Below are positions 42,805 to 52,945 of a stretch of 64,000 nt of DNA, in pieces (the stretch's first letter is position 1; each line of letters opens with the position of its first letter). A program made the position numbers and the translations under genes. The stretch covers positions 106,406,480 through 106,470,479 of the forward strand of contig NC_064825.1 in the NCBI RefSeq assembly GCF_024166365.1, read 5' to 3'. The notes under the pieces were generated by a model. It saw only the letters and a program-made list of their open reading frames with translations. It did no database searches and had not been told where the DNA came from. Source of the stretch: Elephas maximus indicus. Its lineage: Eukaryota > Chordata > Mammalia > Proboscidea > Elephantidae.

Positions 42805-43224
42805 TGTAACCTGACCCTAAGAATGCCAGTAAATTTCCATCAGTCCTTAAACTAGCCAAAGTCAGATTTGGCCCACCCCTGCATGCCCAGAAAGGCCAGA
42901 TCTGACAATTAATTTATCTCAACAGAGGCTGCGGTAGCAAGTGGAATGAATCAGAAGGAAAATCATCACCTGGACATTTTTCCGAAGCGAGAGTTTTAAC
43001 AAGAACCATTTCACCTTCTATTTCTTGACTGCCTTCTAGTATTTTCCCTCCCCAGTACACCTGTGTGGCAGACATAGCTTAGGGAGTCACATCTGAAGAG
43101 TTTCCTCCCACTTCCTTGATCTGTGCATTATAATAGTTATTTTCTCTTTCTCAAAGACCGGTGTCCAGGTCATTGGCAAATCTGAGTGCACTGGACAAGG
43201 ATTCACCTTCCTGGGTTCATAACA
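42805..43224. mobile_element. Likely solo LTR, private to unit c
   Basis: A 420-bp insertion relative to the paralog (near 32797). It begins TGTAACCTGACCCTAAG and ends GGGTTCATAACA, so it has TG...CA ends, with AAGG/AAGT flanks like a 4-bp target duplication. Its late part (TTTCTCTTTCTCAAAGACCG, then GGATTCACCTTCCTGG) resembles the end of class I ERV LTRs. Family not assigned; a fossil without coding parts. Confidence 0.55.
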
Positions 43225-43504
43225 AAGTGACAAAAATCAATATATTTGACAGGTATTTCAGGCCTCAAGAGACAAAATCAGCTATAATCTGATCCCAATA
43301 GTCTTTAAGATTTTTATGTTACTTGCTTATGTGTTCGTTTTTACTTTATTATGGTTGTGTTTGGCTTCACGAGGTTGCAATTAGAGACTTTTGTTTCCCT
43401 GTAGAAAACTACTCTCTTTGGGCCTGGCTAGAATAATGCCACTGGAGCAAAGGGGTAAACTCACATTACAATATTTTCAATGCAATTAAAAATAAGTGAA
43501 TGAA
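43225..43504. other. Intergenic, no gene seen
   Basis: Colinear with 32800-33085. Confidence 0.55.
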
Positions 43505-43705
43505 TAACTAACTAACTAAACAATGAAAGCAGTTGTCCTCAAGTGAATTCTGACTCAATGTGATCCCAGAGGTGTCAAAGTAGATTTTCCTCATAGGGTT
43601 TTCAATGGTCTCTCAGAAGTAGAGTACTAAGTCTTTCTTTTAACCATTAAGCTTTCAGATAGCAGTCAAGTGATTAACCATTTATACCACCCGGGGACTC
43701 CTTCC
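43505..43705 (-). mobile_element. AfroSINE, old
   Basis: Antisense, with GTCCTCAAGTGAATTCTGAC, TTTCCTCATAGGGTTTTC and AACCATTTATACCACCCGG. Shared with 33086-33250, more complete here. Confidence 0.75.
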
Positions 43706-43854
43706 AATGTAATACACTGGAATATGCTATGAAGTTTTGTTCAGCGCTAAATATTTTGTTAAATTAATTAAGGTCAAAATGAGAACTGTAGTGTTTTCTA
43801 CCTTTAAATTTGGTTTACACATACACATTTTCTAAAAATAATTATGTTGTCTTT

Positions 43855-44295
43855 TATATTAGTTTCCTATTCTGTAACAGATTACCACACATTTAATGGC
43901 CAGAAGCAAAGCAAATGCGTTATCTCACAGTTATGGCAATCAGAAGTCCAAAATGCGTCTCACTGTATTTAAAGTAAGGTGTCAGCTAAATGTATTCCTT
44001 CTGGATACCCTAGAGGGGAATGTTTCCTGCCATTGTCAGCCTCTAGATTCTACAAATATTCCTTGGTTACCAGCCCCTTACAGTCATCTATTGCATCACT
44101 CTCACCTCTGATTCCATCTCCTTCTTGGGTTCTCCTGAATGTGTTTTTGCCTTCTAATAACTCTTGTGATTACATTGGGGCACCTGAACAATCCTTCAAC
44201 ACATTATATCAGAAAAGTGCCTTTTGCCATGTACATAATCTATTCACAGTTCCTGGGAATTAGGATTTGGACATCTTTGGGTGTTCGTGATATGG
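43855..44295 (-). mobile_element. MLT1-type MaLR LTR fossil
   Basis: Counterpart of 33392-33835, with CAGATTACCACACATTTAAT, GATTACATTGGGGCACCTGA and GGACATCTTTGGGTGTTCGT. A very old solo LTR. Confidence 0.8.
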
Positions 44296-45640
44296 TCTTC
44301 CACATCTCATTTGGAATATTTTGTGAACTGAAACAATGGAAAATCTTACACCTCTTCATTTGTTAGAGATCAGTGCAATAGTCCCATTAAAATGTACACA
44401 ATATATGCCTATTATACATTATTTAGCTACGAAATTTGTTCAATACAGAGTATACAGAGACCTCTTTGAATTAAGGATGAATGAAAATATACTTGGCTCA
44501 AAGTTCGCAGAAAGTGTGTACCCAGATATACATACATGCACATATCATTTGTTAAAATTCTATTTTGAAATTCTGAATCAAGTCAATTAACTAGCTAGGC
44601 ATCTCTGTCAAGCAGACATTTTAAATGAAGAAAGATTTGAAAAACAATTTGTCTCTGAACTCCGGTATTCTGTGCTCAAAGTTCACCCTACTGGGCATTA
44701 AGACCTACAGACTTCCAGGTAATGCCTATCTCTGTACCAAGGTGGTGCCATGACTTCTTGTACCCAAGCAGCCATAGCAACACTGTGGAGGGTATTGGGG
44801 AGACAGGAGATACATGGCAGTCATGAAAAAAGTCACCATCTGGGCAAAGGTGTGAAAGTTAGGAACGGCTACAAAAGCTTCAAATAGCTGCCACAACAGC
44901 CCACAGTCTGTGCTGCACGACAGACTAGAGCTCCCACTCAACTCTAACAGGGCAGGGCTGTCCTGGTCAGACAGCATGGTCAGCGTGTAAATCTTGGGTG
45001 GAACACACACTGAATTCCTCCAAAAGCCTGAGAATAAGAAAAGTGAACAAACTTTCCCAGATTCAGAAGAGTAGTAAACTGCATTACACAAACTTACACC
45101 CTAAATCCGTCTCATTGAAAGTCCATGTTATGTTCACTAATGATTCTTTGAGAAATTAATTTTGTTTTGAAGGACTATGATCATGTATCTCGTTATTTTC
45201 CATACATCCTCATTCTCTCTGGTTTAGGACTTTTCTGCTGCATCAATAACTAAAAAAGAGGGAGAGAGCAGTGAACATGATTCAGCATTATTTTAATTCA
45301 AACACAAAATCAAGGAATTGGAAGGCCTCATAATTTCTATCTAGCATATAATAGAGGTGTTCTTGTCCATTAGAGTCTAGATGAGCTTGAGGAACCTCAT
45401 GTCAGACATCTGCATATTCACAGGCAACAACAAAAAAAAAACTGCATTAGTGTGGAGAGCAGGCTGGATGAAACCAAATGTAGAAGTAAACAACATGTGA
45501 AGAAAGGAGATGAAGAAGACGATGCAACCTAGAGAAGAAAAACAACCTCATCAACAGAAGATACTGAGACCAACTAAGTCATAAAGGACTTACCAATACC
45601 AACCAAATGGGCTCACAGAGAAGGGACACTAAGACTCATC
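44296..45640. other. Intergenic; D3 homology ends near 45035
   Basis: No gene recognised. To about 45035 it pairs with 33836-34530; beyond that it is unmatched in this window. Confidence 0.55.
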
Positions 45641-45654
45641 TTTGCTGGTACTCA

Positions 45655-46335
45655 TAACCAGAGCCAACTCGGTCATACGTTGCAGACTGGGAAGCAGTGG
45701 GCTGCAGCAGCTCCACCCGGCTTACTCCCAAGCCCTAGAGATATTGCCTATCTCAGTCATATATTGAGGACTAGGGTCCAGGATGTCAGGAAACAGTGGG
45801 CTGAGGCAGGTCGCCTGGGCTTACTCTCGACCTTCCTCCTAGTCTAAAACACATTTCTTCCTGCTCTGCTCTCTCGGTCATACATTAACTGTTGAGACTC
45901 AGTGAACTAGGAAGCAGTGGGCTGCGGCAGCTGACCAAGGCTTACTCTTAGTTCACTCCAGACCCAATACACGTTGTTTTGGCCATATATTGAGAGCTAA
46001 GGGATAATAAGCCCTTGTGTTCAAGAGATGTGATAGAGATCCATGAGAGCTTCTCGAGGATTGAGGCCAATTTGACAACCAAGCCGTCCTGACCAAGCCA
46101 CGATGACAGACAGCGTGGTCAAGAGTTAGCCTGGACCAGAAAACAACAACGCTCAAGCACCGCCTTCACTTGCCATTAGGTGGCTTGATTCCCTCGCCTT
46201 TCCCCTGGTGAACTGAGATCTCTGGTGTCCAGGGTAGCCAAGAACCCGTGTGCCTATAATATGAATAACTAATAAAGACATTGTGGAAAGACACAATCCT
46301 TTGTAGTAGTCATTGCGACCCCGCCTCATGACAAT
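45655..46335 (+). repeat. Unassigned repeat-like element with internal tandem repeats and an LTR-like 3' end
   Basis: Three to four imperfect units start at CTCGGTCATACGTTG (45669), CTCAGTCATATATTG (about 45754), CTCGGTCATACATTAA (about 45872) and TTGGCCATATATTGAG (about 45978). Units one to three share AGCAGTGGGCTG and GGCTTACTC. Downstream are an AATAAA (46270-46276 region) and a terminal CCCCGCCTCATGACA. The base composition is richer in G+C than the surroundings. This could be an ERV LTR, but the family is unknown to me. Confidence 0.45.
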
Positions 46336-47220
46336 TAACAAAAATTTCTTAACAAGTTATTCTAATCAGAAAAGCAGTTTGAGCAAAATGGTCAAATTCT
46401 TAATGATTAAAAATAACACTTTCTAATACATATATTTTCAAAGATCTAATAGAATTTTGTACTGAATAATAATGGTTATTAATGTTTACCCATTCACAGA
46501 TGTTATTGTTTCAAGACCTGGACTCATGTGATTGTGTATGCAAATTAAAACCCGTATGAATTAGATACATAAGATAGTTTGATGCTATGACTGAGATGTT
46601 TAAAATATTACTTCTTTGTCACAGCTACAAACGGACAGTTCTTTCTTGCTGTGGTATTTTCTATTGTAATCATTTTCCTCATTGTTTGTTCCCCTCTCAT
46701 GATTATTCAGCATTATATTATGTCCTTTTCTCTATATAGCTAGTATAATTTTGTGTTTCTTATCACTTGAATGATTTGACTTTTAATAAACTCAAAATCT
46801 ATGCCTTATTTACTTCAAACACAGTTTAATTTCAGTAACGTAGACATATCATGAATATGGATACCTATAAGCCCTTGTGCTATATTCTGGAATTGATATA
46901 TCACAGTCTCACTTCTTATATTTTACTATACATATTATTTTTTTACAATATAAAATGGGCTATATTGCCAGTATGAGGAACCTGGGTCTCAGAGAAGCTA
47001 AGTGCTAATCCAGTGTCAGAGCTATGATATAAGATTATGTATAATACCTTAAAATTTGTTTTCTAAAATTAAAGCATATTTTTCCCTAAGGCATGATTTT
47101 AAATCAGACTCCAAAGAACTGTATTCAGTCAACAAATGTCAAGATTTGGTATACTATTCAAGAACAACTTACTTTCTTATCATTGAGTAAATCATTATGT
47201 TGCTATTTTGAACTAGAAGA
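46336..47220. other. Intergenic; block D2 copy d begins near 46720
   Basis: No gene is seen. From about 46720 it aligns with 18470 onward. Confidence 0.55.
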
Positions 47221-47291
47221 TAATTGGGGAATATTCCTCTCTGTTCATCTCCTATGGGTTTCGTTAACAGCCAAGCAAGTGGATATAAAAG
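47221..47291 (+). promoter_or_regulatory. Predicted OR5T core promoter (copy d): TAATTG and TATA box
   Basis: TAATTGGGGAATATTCC at 47221 and TATAAAAG at 47284-47291 match 18977 and 19044 in the paralog. Confidence 0.55.
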
Positions 47292-47311
47292 ATCTAAGTA
47301 AAGCGTTTTCC

Positions 47312-47345
47312 TGGTGTATCTAAACGTGCACATGCTATTTTACAG
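47312..47345 (+). other. Predicted noncoding exon 1 with splice donor GTAAG at 47346
   Basis: It ends TTACAG|GTAAGAG, 62 bp after the TATA box as in the paralog. The start is inferred from TATA spacing. Confidence 0.5.
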
Positions 47346-50300
47346 GTAAGAGAATATAACAGATCATTTGCAGAATATTTAGGAGACAGAGCCTAGAATA
47401 TTCAGGTAGAATATGCTGTGAAGTCCCAGTATTGAAAACTCTATTTCTTCTGTATTGCATTGGTGATTATTATATATCCATCAAAATCTGATTTATTCAG
47501 ATTTCTACCCAATAATTTAAAACCCATACTTTCTAGAAAAGAACAGAGAATATATGAAATATATACTTAGAGAGGTAAATAAGAGACTCCAAATTGAATG
47601 TATGCTTTAGTTTTCCTGATGGAAGAAAATAGTCCATTTCAAATAAGAACAATGGGAAGAAAGGTCTAAATTTAATATGTCAATTGAAAGCAAGAATATT
47701 TGAACTATTCAGCTGTCTGTAGGCTTATATTTCGATATAAACAGTGAGGGCAAAATAAATAATGTTTATTTTGCTAGTTAATAAATCTAGAATTCAGATC
47801 AGATTATTACTTCATTCATAATATTTCTCTGGTATTGATGACTTGAAAGATACCCAAACACTGCAAGAATGGTGTTTGGTTTTTGTTTATCATGGGTGGA
47901 AGGGGCAATTGCAGAATTAAGACACAGTGTAATAGGAGGCAGTATAAAACCAAGCCAAAGCCATTGCCAATGAGTAGACTCAAACTCATGGCGACCCTAT
48001 AGACTTGCCCAAAGGGTTTCCAAAGAGTGGCTGGTGGATTTGAACTGCTGACCTTTGGGTTAGCAGCCAAGGTCTTTAACCACTTCCCCAACAGGGTTCC
48101 AAGAGGCAGTATAGAAGAATGGAAAGTACATACACTTTGGGATCAGGGAGAGCTGGGATTGAATCTTGATTCTGGTACTGATTAGTTGTGAGGATTGCTA
48201 TAAACACACTCTACAGTAATGTGCAGAAAATTCCGTTCTCTTTTTACAAGAAATGATAGCTGTTATTATTTCTCTCCTTTGCACTATAAGTCTTTCAATG
48301 TTGGGCCCAAGATATCTGGACTTATCTTCTTTCTCTTAAAATGATGTTTATGGAAGTGACTTTGCATTAATTTCTTAAAATCGAGCCCTTTAAATTCTTC
48401 AATAATCATAATCACTTTCTCTTTATGACTTTGACTCCTTTCTAAATGTGCTAACATAGACTTAGTCATGCTCACCCTAACTTCTGACATACAGCAGAAA
48501 AGCTTTCCAAGTTTAACTCAAGACCCTAAACTTTTCTTTTTTCTTTTCTTTTCTTTTCCCGTTTTCTTTATAGCAAGCTAAATTAAGCCCAATGTAATGT
48601 GACAAATCTATTGTTGTAATCTGGGTGACTTTTATTCTTACCACTGGATCACACAAGTCACAAAATTCCTACCCTCTAAAAAATAAGCTTATTTCATATT
48701 TATGAAACTTTACTAATAAAAATTGTACCTTTTTATGATACGAAAAGGCAGAAGAACATGAATAAATCCACCTTTAGAGCACTTTTTAATCATAATATGA
48801 TTCATTTGGTTTGATCCTAACAAAATAATGTTTCAGTGCATATTGATATTACAAGTACTTAAATTTCTGGGTACATATATTTTTCAGTGTTTTCATTAAA
48901 ATGTGAATTTTCTGACCCAAATTGAATTTTTGAAATGAATACATCTGATGACAAAATTTCAATTTTATTTATCTGTTTCATTTATACCCAAAATTGAAAT
49001 ATTTAAAGGGAATTGGTGTGTGTGTGTGCATGTGTGTGTGTATACACGTCCAAATTGTGTCTGAATAGCTTCGTCATTAAACTTTTTTGCTAATTTAAGG
49101 AGGAGTAAACTTTAGAGGGAAAGTCTAATGCCACTCACAGCTTCTAATCAAAGAACTGAGCAATGAGCATGAATCTTCAGATTCTAAATCCTATGTTATT
49201 TACCTTGTACCATTGTGAATTCAGGTATAGTGTTGAACTGATGTCAAGAGTTGTATTAGAAACCACATTTTTCCTTAGACTCCTAATAATATTTTTAAAA
49301 ATGTAATCAATTCATTTCATTTATCAATGTTTGTATTTGATTTCTATTGAATATTTTTATCTTATTTACATGAATACTTTTGTCTCAATATCCCTTTCTC
49401 AATACCCATGTTCACCTCTCGCCCCTCCCATGACAGTTCTCAAACTAAGAAACCTATTTAGGAATTTCTAATTCAGTGAAACAGCTTTTTAATAAAATGA
49501 TATGTTTATAAACATTTTTTGGTGCTATAGTCTTTCAAATATATTAAGATAATTAACTGGCTTATGACTTCTAGTCTGTTTTGCCTTAAGTTTTTATTTC
49601 CAGTAAAGGTAATTCAATCTAAAATGTATTATCTTCCTAAAGAAATATTTTCTGTAAATACTGACAATTTTTCTAGATAATTCTGACACTATTTTTCTGA
49701 GGATACTATAGATAGTTGGATTTGTTCCCCTTTAATCACTCTAATCTAAATAGTACTATCTCTTATTGAGAGATCCTGATCAAAGTGCTAAAACTGGAGC
49801 TTGATTTAGGTTATAAATATAAATAGCTTACAGATTATTGTTTGTAGCAGATCATGTATCCACAAGACTGATTCAAAATTCCTAATCAGTAGATACAGTA
49901 ATTTGAGATGAAGCTTGGAGAGAATATGTAAAAATAAGAATTGCAATAAAATAGCTTTATAATATATGTCCTCCAACCAGGTAACTCTTTGACTCCTTAT
50001 TTGTTTAGCCATGGGGTCATTTAGGTAATAGCTAATTTATTCTTTTCACAATTCATCACTTTCTTTCTTTTTAATCTTAAATATTGTCTTATATCTGCTT
50101 GAATGATTCTTTAAAATATTTTATGAACTACTTTAATACCTAGATAACAGTTACTTAACTGACTTAGTTGTTATTTCACTGAGTCCACAATCAACACATA
50201 AACAATAATAAAAACTTGAAAGAAATTTCCTCATAAGAAATACTTTGAAATCATGAATGTCATGATTGCTCTTCTCTTTTTATTTTTTAATCTTTCCAAT

Positions 50301-51028
50301 AATTTCTTATATTTTCACCAGAAACACTTGAGGGAGCAGAAAAACATATAGATTGTCAAAAATAGAAATAGTCAAATGTGTAGCCAAAAAAGGAAAACAC
50401 AATATATTGAATTTAAGAAAGATATATGAATGAAACATAAACCATCATACACTTTTTTCATTCAGTTATAGTGAATTTTTCCCCAGAAAGCATCTTGACA
50501 AAGTCTCTTCTGCAAAACCCAAGAACGACTAATGAAAGTGGAGAATGTTCAGAGAGTAGCTCATTAAATATTTCAATACCAGTTAGTGCTACTCTATAGT
50601 ACCAACTCGATTCCAAACATTTCATATTTTCCATTACTTTAAAGATTAAATTTTATTAAGTTATTTTTCTCTCTCAATGTTTATCCCAGTCATGGGAGAT
50701 AAACATTAATATCCTCATTTTACAGGTGAGAAGATTGTAGCAAATAATTTTAAACAATTGCTGAAAGAGCTAGAATGTTCTACTCTAATCCTCTGTCCAT
50801 TGACACACTATCTCAAGTATTTGATGTGAGAAGGAAATTTCTTTGAAGAAATAACTGTCTTTAATAAATAACCTAGTTTACCCACTTATTTAGGAAATGA
50901 CATGATTTTAAAGAAGTCTTTTAATGAATAAGATAATTTAATAAAAAAACTAGTTAGCCCAATTAATTTGGGAATGACATGATTTTAACCAATGACTAAA
51001 TGTCTTTATCTTCCATTTGATTCTGCAG
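47346..51028 (+). other. Predicted OR5T 5' UTR intron (about 3.7 kb)
   Basis: Colinear with 19106-22684 except for the AfroSINE at 47947-48103. It contains a TTTTC run (48534-48558) and a (TG)n run (49016-49041). It ends CTTCCATTTGATTCTGCAG at 51028. No ORF of interest. Confidence 0.5.
47947..48103 (-). mobile_element. AfroSINE with 10-bp target duplication, private to copy d
   Basis: Antisense: AACCAAGCCAAAGCCATTGC to CCACTTCCCCAACAGGGTTC. AGGCAGTATA flanks it at 47937-47946 and 48104-48113. The paralog has the empty site GGAGGCAGTATAGAAGG near 19720. Confidence 0.93.
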
Positions 51029-51219
51029 AGAATGGTAGTGACTCTTTATTCATTGTCTTGTTGTCTTAGGTGTCGCAGCTGAGAAATCATGCATTTTTGA
51101 AAAACCGATATAAGTATGGACTTAACACTCCTTTGAGTCACAATATGGTGCATGCCTGTCTTAGAAATACAAATTGTGATTACATGAATATTTTGAAGTT
51201 TGGTCCATGATGTGTCAAC
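51029..51219 (+). promoter_or_regulatory. Predicted OR5T 5' UTR part of the coding exon (copy d)
   Basis: 191 bp from the acceptor to the ATG. A TGA at 51208-51210, four codons before the ATG in the same frame, closes the upstream frame as in copy b. Confidence 0.45.
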
Positions 51220-52164
51220 ATGAAAAATGACACAGAAGTCACCACATTTGTATTGAAGGGCTTTACAGAAAATCGTGGTCTTCAGGTCATCTTATTTTTT
51301 CTATTTCTAGTAATCTACCTCTTTACTCTGATAGGAAATTTAGGACTGGTGATATTGGTCATCGGGGATTCCCGGCTCCACACCCCCATGTACTATTTTC
51401 TGGGTGTGTTATCTTTCTTGGATGCCTGCTATTCCTCAGTGATTACCCCAAATATGTTAGTAAATTTTATGTCAAAGCGTAAAGCCATTTCATTCCTTGG
51501 ATATGCAACACAAATATTTCTTGGTGTTACTTTTGGGACCACAGAATGCTTTCTTTTGGCTGCAATGGCTTATGATCGCTATGTAGCAATCTACAACCCA
51601 CTTCTCTATTCAATTACCATGTCACCCAGAGTCTATGTGCCACTCATCACTGCTTCATATGTTGGTGGTATTTTACATGCTACTTTACAAACAGGAGCAA
51701 CTTTTAGCCTCTCCTTCTGTGCACCCAATGAAATCAGACAAGTCTTTTGTGAAATTCCTCCTCTCCTTGCTATGTCCTGTTCTGACACTCATATCAACCA
51801 GCTTCTACTCATCTACGTTGTAGGTTGTATTGAGATATTCACTATCCTGATTGTCCTTATCGCCTATGGTTTCATTTTGTTGGCCATTCTGGGAATGCGT
51901 TCTGCTGAAGGGAGAGGAAAAGTATTTTCCACTTGTGGCTCTCATCTAACTGGAGTGTCAATTTATCATGCAACAATCCTCTGCACATACGTCCAACCAA
52001 GTTCTAGCTTTGCTTTGGATCATGACAAGATAATGTCAATATTTTACACTGTTGTGATACCCATGCTAAATCCCATTATCTACAGTTTGAGGAACAAAGA
52101 TGTAAAAGAAGCAGTGAAAAAAGTGTTTGGGAGAATTCAGTTTATCAATAAAGTATATTTTTAG
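51220..52164 (+). CDS. OR5T: Olfactory receptor, OR5T-like, intact (314 aa)
   Basis: A complete 314-residue odorant receptor of standard length for the subfamily. Seen: glycosylation site N3-D-T; TM1 with IGNLG 38-42; PMYYF 56-60; MAYDRYVAI 116-124, an intact [11 protein letters not shown] 236-243; [13 protein letters not shown] 281-293; TAG stop after INKVYF. It differs from most ORs at residue 95, where the conserved TM3 Cys is Tyr (TAT), removing the usual partner of the loop-2 cysteine (C177). The ATG matches the start of the 22891 paralog and is preceded by an in-frame TGA. A single coding exon is typical of ORs, and the upstream promoter, donor and acceptor look intact. It is probably expressed in olfactory neurons if the cysteine change is tolerated. 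Confidence 0.94.
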   Translation: MKNDTEVTTFVLKGFTENRGLQVILFFLFLVIYLFTLIGNLGLVILVIGDSRLHTPMYYFLGVLSFLDACYSSVITPNMLVNFMSKRKAISFLGYATQIFLGVTFGTTECFLLAAMAYDRYVAIYNPLLYSITMSPRVYVPLITASYVGGILHATLQTGATFSLSFCAPNEIRQVFCEIPPLLAMSCSDTHINQLLLIYVVGCIEIFTILIVLIAYGFILLAILGMRSAEGRGKVFSTCGSHLTGVSIYHATILCTYVQPSSSFALDHDKIMSIFYTVVIPMLNPIIYSLRNKDVKEAVKKVFGRIQFINKVYF

Positions 52165-52281
52165 CACTAAAAATGAAAAAAACTCAGGAGTCATGGACTA
52201 TGCCTCCATGTGAAGATACGACAAAGATGAAATTTTTGTTTCAGTTTATTACTGTCTTTCTATTTTTCTTGAAAATTTTGA

Positions 52282-52287
52282 AATAAA
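52282..52287 (+). promoter_or_regulatory. Polyadenylation signal AATAAA after OR5T
   Basis: Conserved with 185-190 and 23959-23964; about 118 bp after the stop. Confidence 0.55.
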
Positions 52288-52389
52288 AATCGTAGTCAAC
52301 CCTCATCTTTTATAACTATTATAACACATACAGAAAAACTATGCCATCAATTTGCTTCTGACATGTTCATACTGAAACACGTGTATATG

Positions 52390-52490
52390 TGCAGGTGTGC
52401 ATGTTTATATATACATATATATATACATACATATATATATATACACATATACCCATAATAATTCTGATATATGTATACACACCCATATAT
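52390..52490. repeat. TA/CATA simple-repeat tract
   Basis: TATATACATATATATATACA and similar, the counterpart of 255-425. Confidence 0.85.
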
Positions 52491-52582
52491 GTATTTAATC
52501 CTTTTTTAAATTATTGTATATTTTGTTCTCTTGCTTATAAATATCTATTGGGATATGGAATAAATAAAACATACTTATTTAG

Positions 52583-52845
52583 TATATTGTCACTGACATT
52601 AGGTGCCATCGAGTCAGATCCCACTCACAGCGACCATATGTCCAACGGAATGAAACACTGCCTGATGGTGCACCATTCCCACAACGGATGTTATGCTTGA
52701 AGCCATCATTGCACCCGATGTGTCAATCCATCCCATTGAGGGCCTTTCTCTTTTTCACTGACACTCTACGCTCTATGATGTCCTTATCCAGGGATTGATC
52801 CCTCCTGATAACATGTTCTATGTATGTCAGTCGAAGGCCATTCAT
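52583..52845 (-). mobile_element. RTE 3'-terminal fragment
   Basis: Antisense RTE terminus (ATTAGGTGCCATCGAGTC onward), the counterpart of 466-720. Confidence 0.75.
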
Positions 52846-52846
52846 C

Positions 52847-52945
52847 TTGGTCATAATGGTTGTGATGGTTATGAGGACATCTGCAATCCCCTGCTTTACA
52901 TCTTGGTGGTATCTCCACAGAACTGCCTTCTGCATGTTGTTTTTG
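52847..52945 (+). pseudogene. OR8J: OR8J-like receptor fragment between RTE pieces
   Basis: The plus strand reads GYEDICNPLLYILVVSPQN then CLLHV, which aligns with the [25 protein letters not shown] region of OR8J. It is the counterpart of 722-812, and the same two RTE pieces flank it. Only the TM3/loop/TM4 segment remains. Confidence 0.72.

Larger units (their letters stand above)
38254..45035. repeat. Segmental duplication block D3, copy c
   Basis: Pairs with 24421-34530; see that entry. Private to this copy are an AfroSINE (39609-39775) and a likely solo LTR (42805-43224). Confidence 0.88.
46720..52400. repeat. Segmental duplication block D2, copy d
   Basis: Pairs with 18470-24090; see that entry. 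It carries the private AfroSINE at 47947-48103. Confidence 0.9.
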
